In this document: positions 56,801 to 64,000 of the stretch, piece by piece
How the letters are laid out: the number at the start of each line of letters is the position of its first letter
Position numbering within the stretch: the stretch's first letter is position 1
Source of the DNA: Sordaria brevicollis
Taxonomy: Eukaryota > Ascomycota > Sordariomycetes > Sordariales > Sordariaceae
Direction of reading: 5' to 3'
DNA length: 64,000 nucleotides
Assembly: GCA_033439795.1 (NCBI GenBank)
Contig: JAUTDP010000004.1
Span: 3,596,001-3,660,000, forward strand
The notes under the pieces: generated by a model
Told to the model about the DNA's origin: nothing
Seen by the model: the letters and a program-made list of their open reading frames with translations, nothing else
The model's database searches: none
Made by a program: the position numbers and the translations under genes

Positions 56801-59548
56801 CCAATGCAGTGAACTTCGTCGAAAATGATCCTTTTGATCCTCTTGGCAAAAGACGACGGGCCTGCGGCGTTAGAGGGAGCTAGGAGGAGAATCTGTAGAA
56901 TGTCGGGCACCGTTACAAGAATCTGACATCCCTTCACATTGTTGATTCGGTAGTCCCTGGTATGGATAGCCCATACAGACCGTGCTTCTTGATCATATCG
57001 CTTGGAAAATCGGGCTTGAATCTCCGCCGCGATTTGGTTGACGAGAGCTTTGGTTGGGGCAACGTACACCAAGACATCATCATTGTTGGCTTCGAGAACC
57101 TTCTTCATAGCGTAGAAGGAGATGAAGGTCTTGCCAGCCGACGTCGGGGCAACCACCAGTAGACTCTTGTTTTCGTCGATAGCGTCAAGCACCTTTCTCT
57201 GCCAGGCATCGGGCTCGAAGGACACACGGGGATCCGGAGCGGAGTCGAAGCTTCGTTCGAGGAAAGGCCCGCAATGTTCGAGCTGGAATTCGAGCGAAGA
57301 TTTCCCAGGCGGCAGTAGATCCCCACTCGTGATATCCGGAAAGTTGAATGACAGTTTTCTCTTCGCAAGGGGCGCCGGAAGCTTGTAAAGCGGAAGTTTG
57401 AACGACTGGAAAACCATGGTCACAAGTGTGTGAACATCTTCTGTTACGATCAAGCTGACAGTCTGCTGGATTTGTGACCAGAGCATTGCCAAAACAGAAG
57501 AGTCTGCGTAAATCTGGGTCAGCATTTACACAACCACTGAAATGTACGCACAGGCACATTACTTACGAGTTATTGTGGTCGAATCGTAAAGACCTTGGAT
57601 TTGGCGAAGAACATGGCAAAGAAACAGAGATACTTCACCCCCGACCACGGACAAGTGAACTGGACTCAAGCCACGGAGGCATTTCTCGGCCCGCAAGTAT
57701 CGTTTGACTGGAGACGGCTCTTTTGAGAACTCGAGGCACCTTTGTTTCCAGAAGGCGATGATTGCAGTCAATTTGTCCTGGAACTTGGCAGCCCTGCGCA
57801 GTTCTGCCTCTTCAAGAGCTTTCTGTTTACCACTCTTTGTCTGTGGTTTATCCGGATTGGCTTGTTTCTTGCCTTTATCGACTGCATGTTTGCTAGTTGG
57901 CTTGCTTTGCTCGACCGTGCTGCGAACAACAATTGTCTCGGGCTCAATGATCTTTCCAGATGCACCGGTAAGACTAGCGGAGTAGGCCATAATGTCGGCC
58001 ATGAATCGTTGATTACGCCGTCTCGCAAAGAAGCCAGGAGCCCGGGTGGGTTGCTTGGGGTCAATTGACTTTTTATTATTATGCCAATGTGTTAGCTCCT
58101 TGTGAACTTTGCTGCCAACCGGCGAGGAATTGGCATCTTCGGTCCGTAAGCGCACTGAAGTGAGGAACTCGTCCAATACGGGATGGCTAAAAGGCAGTAC
58201 CGAGAACGACGATATAGCCTGGTTGCTCTGGAGGTTGAGATTCTTCAAGCGAGCTGCTTCTTTGTCGTCATCCGTGCTATTGACCGGCCACTGTGCAGTG
58301 ACATCGTAGCCACAGAGTTGCTTGAGTAGTCCACTGAGTTGGGTAACCTCTTTGTGGATTGCTGACGACAAGTGGATGTTGCGTAAAGAGCGTAACAGGG
58401 TGAGGTAGAGCCGCCCGTCAAATAGGTCAAATCCATCCCATGCTAAGCGAGCGAAAGGTCCTGAGGCCCAGGAGTTCAGGATTTCATGGGCTGCCCCGGA
58501 CCAAGAACAAATGAAAGAATTAGCGGCACTGGTCGGTCTTAGTCCCAATCCTTCCGGTTCGAAACTCCGATTTGTGATGCTGCAGTGTCCCATCAAGACG
58601 ATTTGGAGGAGTAGCGCCGCAACTTGCTGTCTGACCTCGTTGGGCTTGCCAGCACCGGGAGCATTCTGGCCAAGTACGTGAGCCAATGAATACAGGGAAA
58701 TGACTTCCCGGGCAGTCAGGTTGTGAGTGGCAATCAGTCCCGTGAGGCGATCTCCAAGGTTGGCGTTGATAGGAACGGGATGGGTCGTCTGGCAAAGGGG
58801 GTCGCCTTTCAGCTCAGCTCCCCTTCTGGGAGAGGCTATCAGCAAGAAGGCCCTTGAGCTCTTGAACTCCAAGTGCTCCACGCATGCGACATGATAGCCT
58901 GCCGAACTGATCATATAGAGTAAGAAAAGGGACCCCAGACGCGGGGGGCCGCCCGCCCACCAGGGTGTCGTGCCATTGGATCCGAGGAAGAAGTGTGGAT
59001 GATGTTCCTCGCGATATTGAACGAAAGCATCGCCGTGCACTGTCGTAAATACAAAACTGAAGGGGGTCCCATTTGTCTTTTGTGCATGGGCGAAGTGTTG
59101 AATCACGACTTCTCGAGCGAGCCGGTATTTGTAGGTAACGGCGGCTGGATATTCCTCGGGAATGGATAGTCGATACTCGCGTTCGAACCACAGGACGTGG
59201 AAGTTGCATCCACGATCACGCAGCCTGCAGAGGACAGTCTCAACGGCATGGACGGCGTGGAGAATCTGAAAGCCGTCTGTACACCGAGTGCATGATTAGC
59301 AATGAGCAGAGACCAAAGCAATGAGGAGGGTGTACAGATTCAAACGTACAGTCAAAGTCGACTTTCATGGTATGCAGACAATGCGCAAGAAGTGCATCTC
59401 CATGAATGGCGAAGCGCTCTTTGCCGGCGAAGTCGCCAACGATATCAACCTTGGTCGGGGCTAACGATTGGAGCCAGTTCTTCAGCAATTCACACTCAGA
59501 GGCAGAAATGCGCCAAGGTAGTTCGCTAGAATGAGCGGTACTAGCCAT
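53878..59548 (-). CDS. Large Ski2-like DExH helicase related to DDX60
   Basis: Superfamily-2 RNA helicase of the Ski2-like/DDX60 group. Exons (minus): 59350..59548, 57567..59276, 56474..57503, 55568..56413, 53878..55507, all introns GT-AG and in frame, 1,804 aa (human DDX60 about 1,712). The N-terminal part matches the group opening (VDIVGDFAGKERFAIHGDALL, then EYPAAVTYKYRLAREVVIQHF). Helicase motifs: Walker A APTSAGKT about 755-762, APTKALVNQ, motif II DEVH about 865-868, SATVAN about 894, then GVHHAGMNRQYRQI, FATGT-type VATGTLAMGLNMP and motif VI QASGRAGRRG about 1308-1317. A Lys/Glu-rich insert lies between the two helicase lobes and the C-terminus is acidic. A probable 5' UTR intron (59576..59647) precedes the chosen ATG. 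In animals DDX60 acts in antiviral response; the fungal role is unknown. Confidence 0.93.
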
Positions 59549-59979
59549 GTCGACCGGTTTCTTCTGGATCTCGTCCTTCAAAGAAACCAGGTTAGCATTG
59601 ACTGTTAATGCTGAAGGTAGTATCCTCGAGTGTAGCATAGAACTCACTCTGTGTGTAGGTTGCCTGTACGACGAGTTCTGGAATGGTCAAAGTTGGAGTG
59701 CGATATCAAAGTGAGGAGGATACTTGGTAGGTTTTGAGGTTGGTTTGTCAGATCAAAGAAAGGCAAAGATGCGGCCGGGAGAAGACTGAAGTAATTGTGA
59801 AGGTGGTGGGGGAATTGAGACTTCTGCCTGGTGGTTGAAGGACGGGAACCGCACACTGGACCGGAAGGCGCGCCTCGCGTCCTGATAAGTAGTACCTGCC
59901 GTTACTTCCTGTACCTACCTCAACCCGATGAAGGCACATGTAGAAAGTAACCTACATAAAGTAGCCTTGTTAAGATCGG
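59549..59979. promoter_or_regulatory. Helicase 5' leader with probable UTR intron (59576..59647)
   Basis: On the minus strand GTGAGT (donor at 59647), a branch-like GCTAAC and acceptor AAG at 59576 form a 72-bp intron just upstream of the helicase ATG. The rest is gene-free. Confidence 0.5.
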
Positions 59980-60492
59980 TCAAACGACAATACAGGTGGA
60001 CGTAACAAGTGGAAACTCATACCTCTCGTCTAGGCTGGCCCGGCATGTCTCAACCTCTTCCTCATGAGAACCAAATCCAATTCTTGACAGCAGACACTTG
60101 GCAGCAAACTTCTGCACCCATCCACATACCAAACAAAGACCTCTCATCGTGTTTGAATCATGTTGGCTCAACCCGATAGTTTCCATCAACCGTTTCAAAG
60201 CGTATGCCTCTGCTGGCAACGCAAGGCAAGCCGCCGCATCCTCATCCTCACCTAGAGGTACTTGACGGTCATGCCGACTGACGGTTTCCATGTGGAGCAA
60301 GAAGAGCCTTCCTTGACCGTCAGCAACAACAACGCACAACTCCTCAAATCCGTTCGAGGAGAACGTTGCACTAAAGCTAGTCTGACTGGAAAGTAAGAAG
60401 GGTAATATGGGGAAATTGTATACCATTGGCTTGAGTGAAAAGGGGCCTCTCGCAGGAGTCACGGGCCAACTGCATACTTGTACCGTAAGCAC
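59980..60492 (-). CDS. Possible hypothetical protein, about 170 aa (weak)
   Basis: Not recognised. An open frame with protein-like composition in its middle (NGFEELCVVVADGQGRLFLLHMETV and a Leu/Ala-rich helix-like stretch). A donor-like GTATGAG near 60022 and an acceptor near 59966 would give a slightly different C-terminus. There is no signal peptide or domain. It may be chance, or part of a gene whose other exons I cannot place. Confidence 0.3.
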   Translation of the reverse strand: MLTVQVCSWPVTPARGPFSLKPMVYNFPILPFLLSSQTSFSATFSSNGFEELCVVVADGQGRLFLLHMETVSRHDRQVPLGEDEDAAACLALPAEAYALKRLMETIGLSQHDSNTMRGLCLVCGWVQKFAAKCLLSRIGFGSHEEEVETCRASLDERYEFPLVTSTCIVV

Positions 60493-61355
60493 GGAAGCTC
60501 GCCTTTTCCAATTTCCACAACTGGCTGTTTGTTAAGAATTAGAGGGTAGTCAGTCGGCCTCATTGCATAGGTCGGTATCAGTCATGGTGGGTGCCGTTGG
60601 ACAAGTCTTCCAGCCTTGATGTTCATGTTGAACGGAGAGACTTTGTGAAGTGAGGTTGGAAGTCGGAGGCGTACAATCACAATGCAATGAACTATCACCA
60701 GCTGGTACCGGGCCGGCCCGAGCCAGCCCCTGCGAATGTTGCCAAGAATGCGGAGAATAACACGAAAGCACCAATGTTATGGCACTGCCGGTCATCCATC
60801 GAAGCCCGCAGGCGATCTCATAAAATGTTAGCATTTTGGGACTCTGCTATGAGATCTCCATCCGCGTTGGCTGTTTTTCCATGACTATTTCATATTGATT
60901 TGGAAGGCAATTGTCCAATCTGGGGTTGTTAAAGTTGGTGTCAGTGTTAAGGAAGGACCGAGAGTGCCACGACCGGCACAAGAGCAGTCGGAGCCGCCCC
61001 CACATCGCACCCTGGGCAGCTCGGCAGCTAGGCCACCACGACAGACCAATGCTGCACGCCAGGTCGCCCCTGACACCGCTGTTGTCTCGCTGTTGATGGT
61101 GCCGCGAAATAACGGGCAGGCGCAAGGGAAGCTTGGCCTGCTGTGGCATGAAGTGTCCGTCGGCAAAAGAGATGAAAGCTCCCATTGCGCGGTAAGAACC
61201 ACCGGACTGCAAAGCGACTGTCTTCTCCATCTGCGCGACAAGGCACGACAACTTCGAACTTGAACTTTCAGATTCTGCAATGGCTCTCGGCCACCGTCCA
61301 CCGACCCCAAGTTCATACCCACCACTGTCCGCGCTCGAATGAAACGAACGGCACC
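60493..61355. other. Gene-free stretch upstream of the mannosyltransferase gene
   Basis: About 860 bp. Frames here overlap on both strands and have no family signal. A pyrimidine-rich part with a possible leader lies just before 61356. Confidence 0.45.
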
Positions 61356-62661
61356 ATGCCGGTGACCTTGTCTCGATCGCGGCTCCAACGCCAGCTCGTG
61401 TCGCGGTCTACCATCCGGAAACTGCTCGCCGCCTTCATCATCTGGGCCATTGTCGAGGCTCAGCTCATCTACTACCGAGTTGCCCACGCGGAGAGAAACT
61501 CCCAGGCCCAGGCTACGACGCTTCTTAAACCAACCCGAGTGTACATTGCCAGCTTGCACTGGAACAACGCCGCCATCTTGCGCTCCGACTGGAATAAGGG
61601 GGTGGTGGATTTGGCCAAGGCTCTGGGACCAGAGAACGTCTTTGTCAGTGTCTACGAAAGCGGTAGTTGGGATGACTCGAAGGGCGCCCTCAGGGAGCTG
61701 GACCGCGAGCTGGGCAAGCTTGGGGCTCAAAGGAAGATCATCCTCGACAAGGAAACGCACCAAGACGCGATAGACGCACCACCGGCCGAACATGGGTGGA
61801 TTACCAGTCCCAGTGGTGAGAAGCGGTTGCGAAGAATACCATACTTGGCTGCCATGCGCAACCTTTCCCTCCAGCCATTGTTGGACATGGCAGAGAACGG
61901 GACTGCATTCGACTATGTCTTGTTCCTGGGCGACGTGGTGTTTTCGGTCGGTTTTTGGTCATCATTTAGTTGCGCCTGTCTTTGGACCCATTCGCTGACG
62001 TTCGTTCGCTTGTTCGCAGGTTCCTGATATCGTTGCTCTGCTAAACACAAATGATGGCCAGTACGCCGCGGCATGTTCGCTTGACTTCAGCAAGCCGCCT
62101 CGCTTCTACGACACGTTCGCCCTGCGAGATTCAGGTGGTCATGAATATGCGACCCAGACCTGGCCATACTTTCGCTCTTCCAACTCGAGGAAAGCAATGC
62201 TCCGTGGCGCTCCCGTTCCAGTGTCCAGCTGCTGGAACGGGATCGTAGCAATGCATCCTTCTGTCTTCACTGGAGCCCAGGGGCTCAAGTTTCGGGGGAT
62301 TGACGACTCTCTGGCCGAATATCACCTTGAGGGCTCAGAGTGCTGTCTCATCCATGCGGACAATCCGGCATCGCGTAACAGGGGTGTCTTCCTCAACCCC
62401 AACGTGCGCGTCGGATATTCCAGGAAAGCGTACGAGGCGGTACATCCGCCTGGAGGCTGGCTTTCTCTGTCGCAAGTCTTTGCGGGATTGTGGAAGAACA
62501 GAGTCGCTAGATGGACCACCACCCCGCTTCTCAAGGAGTTGCAAGTTCGCTGGCGCGTCCGCAAGTGGGCGGAGAAAGGGGATGGCCGCGAAGAACCTGG
62601 GCCTTTCTGCCTCATCAATGAGATGCAGGTCATTGTACACAACGGGTGGGCTCATTTATAG
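61356..62661 (+). CDS. CMT1-type alpha-1,3-mannosyltransferase (GT69 family), Golgi type II membrane protein
   Basis: GT69 enzymes (founder: cryptococcal capsule-associated Cmt1) add alpha-1,3-mannose to glycans in the Golgi. Exons 61356..61946 and 62020..62661 give 410 aa. Short basic cytosolic tail, then one signal anchor (about 21-42, LLAAFIIWAIVEAQLIYYRV), then a lumenal domain: VYIASLHWNNAAILRSDWNKGVVDL, the YESGSWDDSK block, RIPYLAAMRNLSLQPL, and YVLFLGDVVFS, followed after the splice by CSLDFSKPPRFYDTFALRDSGG, a probable Asp-rich catalytic region. FRGIDDSLAEYHLEGSECCLIHADN is typical of the family. The 73-bp intron has a GTCGGT donor, a little unusual. Start: the ATG just ahead of the basic tail. 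Confidence 0.92.
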
Positions 62662-63412
62662 ATGGTAGGGGAATCATGCAATATACAAAATCAATTACTT
62701 CACCTTTCTGCTGACATTTACGGCGGTCATCGGCATTGACTGGCCAAGGTCTTGTGGGATAACTATTTCAGCAGAGGCTCATCTCTCCGAAGTCGGTAAA
62801 CACATGGTCAATCGTCTGTTTCTTGTCTCGACTGTCGTGCTTTGGACACCTGGATCGAAAGAGGTAGTTCGCTCTGGAGTTGTATTTACTTCTAGGTCCC
62901 TCTGGATGCGGGTCATCCTCTGTCTACGACATCATGATATCACCACTTCGATGTCCCATTGGATCCGGGGTAAATCCTCCACCACTCCCTCCAACTTGAT
63001 CATGCATGCAACCAAGCCACGATGCAGCCGTTGCCCTGTTGCTCGGCATAACGGTCTCACGATGCGCACCAGCACTCTGAACAATAAACAAGCTTTGTAG
63101 CCGGCCAGTCTCTTCTCGGTTCGCATTCCGACAAGACGATCGCTTATCTCCCACGGATCGGGATATTTGTCGAGCAATTTCTGACCAAAAGCTTATTTGG
63201 ATCTGGCCATCAGATGCCCAGTTACAACGCAGACACAATGCACACTACACGATCAACAGCGTCACTATTAATGGTCGTGGGGGTATAGATGATGATGAGG
63301 GGCATATTTTATCGTTTCCCCTCTTCATATCGAATCTGTCCCTTCTCTCTTTCTCCCTTCTGTAGCCATTGGAAGCCAGTCCGCCAACACGCAACCTAAA
63401 GTACACTCCAAA
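62662..63412. other. Gene-free stretch between mannosyltransferase and sulfite-oxidase-like genes
   Basis: 750 bp: 3' UTR of the transferase and promoter of the next gene. No gene seen. Confidence 0.5.
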
Positions 63413-64000
63413 ATGGCACCAACCGAGCCAAACGCCATCCCATTCCGCCCAAAGGGCGAAATCCCGGTCTTCAAGGAGGAGCGGGAAGGCTGGAAGGGAT
63501 ACATTGAATGGGAAATGTACCCCGAGAAGAAGAAGCAAGTGGAGGAAATACTGAAGCAATATGACTTCCCTGACCCTCCGGAGTTCCAGCTTGTCCCATT
63601 GCCGAAGACGAACCCGATCTTGACCGGAGAGCGGTTCAAACAGTACCACTATGCTACAGGACTCGGCCATCTCGTTGACACCAGCTGGCAGTACGTGCTC
63701 AAGGAAAAGGCCGAGGACATGGTGCATGTTCTCCAGTTTCCCTACAACGGAGAACCTCCTGGAGTGAGTCTGCTGGCGTTCGTGTTAGCACGTCTAGAGA
63801 AGATGACGATTCTAACAAATGGTCTCGTGGTGGCGCCTACAGGACCGTCTTGTTTCGACTGAGATCACCCGTAACGAAGACTTCTTCGTTCGCAACCACG
63901 GCGGCGTTCCCGAAATTGATCCTTCCAAGTTTTACCTCGAGATCGAGGGCCTTGTGAACAACCCCAAGCGTCTCACTCTTGCCGACCTGCAAAATAAAGA
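63413..64000 (+). CDS. Sulfite-oxidase-like molybdopterin enzyme, N-terminal part (cut by window end)
   Basis: Molybdenum-cofactor oxidoreductase of the sulfite oxidase/plant-type nitrate reductase superfamily. Exon 1 63413..63763 (117 codons) and exon 2 from 63843 on, intron GTGAGT...TACAG, 79 bp. The start of the Moco domain is clear after the splice: STEITRNEDFFVRNHGGVPEIDPSKFYLEIEGLV, the block ahead of the Moco-binding cysteine, which lies outside the window. The N-terminus has no cytochrome b5 segment in what is visible but carries a Lys/Glu/Pro-rich lead-in of about 115 residues, so it may be a cytosolic or peroxisomal form. Substrate is inferred from family. Confidence 0.9.

Overview
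The window is nuclear DNA of a filamentous ascomycete (Pezizomycotina). Evidence is short GT-AG introns (about 50-110 bp) with CTAAC-like branch sites, GC-rich genes separated by UTRs, fungal-only families (Zn2Cys6 regulator, Erg28, CMT1-type glycosyltransferase, cyanamide hydratase), and two copia retrotransposons turned into AT-rich, CpA-poor DNA in the way repeat-induced point mutation (RIP) does. RIP and overall style fit Sordariomycetes, perhaps Sordariales. The species cannot be named from sequence alone.

Layout. 1-1392: 3' part of a galactose-1-phosphate uridylyltransferase gene (+) and ERG28 (-). 1774-7394: a complete but RIP-destroyed copia element (189-bp LTRs, 5-bp target duplication) placed in what was a promoter of about 0.58 kb shared by ERG28 and the very-long-chain 3-ketoacyl-CoA reductase gene (7594-8663, +). 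9857-14322: nucleoporin of the Nup170/Nup155 family. 15055-21263: a Zn2Cys6 regulator (+), an AnmK/levoglucosan-kinase-family sugar kinase (-) and an MFS sugar transporter (+). The kinase and transporter share a divergent promoter holding two CGG-N5-CGG-N5-CGG arrays, so this looks like a small anhydrosugar-use locus. 22103-24583: single-pass membrane protein with a long Ser/Pro/Arg-rich tail.

25787-33485: a tRNA-like Pol III unit, a hairpin-forming inverted repeat, and an aldo-keto reductase gene broken by a second RIP-mutated copia element (27595-33365, 197-bp LTRs, opposite orientation) and by a nonsense change just outside it. 34348-36653: TRP/Yvc1-like channel. 36856-36926: tRNA-Gly(GCC). 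37174-37985: cyanamide hydratase-like HD protein. 39401-39798: small secreted six-cysteine protein. 39.8-42.6 kb: no supported gene. 42631-44659: amino-acid permease with an apparent frameshift. 45647-47740: disordered conserved-looking protein. 49400-50359: HDDC2/Ygk1-like HD nucleotidase. 51741-52511: secreted CAP/PR-1 protein. 53878-59548: large Ski2-like/DDX60-like helicase. 61356-62661: CMT1-type (GT69) mannosyltransferase. 63413 to the window end: sulfite-oxidase-like molybdoenzyme, cut by the edge.

Functionally most genes are core or nutritional metabolism. The parts most worth following are the kinase-transporter-regulator locus with its CGG arrays, and the two RIP-killed copia insertions, one in a promoter and one in a gene. 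All intron borders are read by eye from splice signals and frame continuity; no database search was possible.
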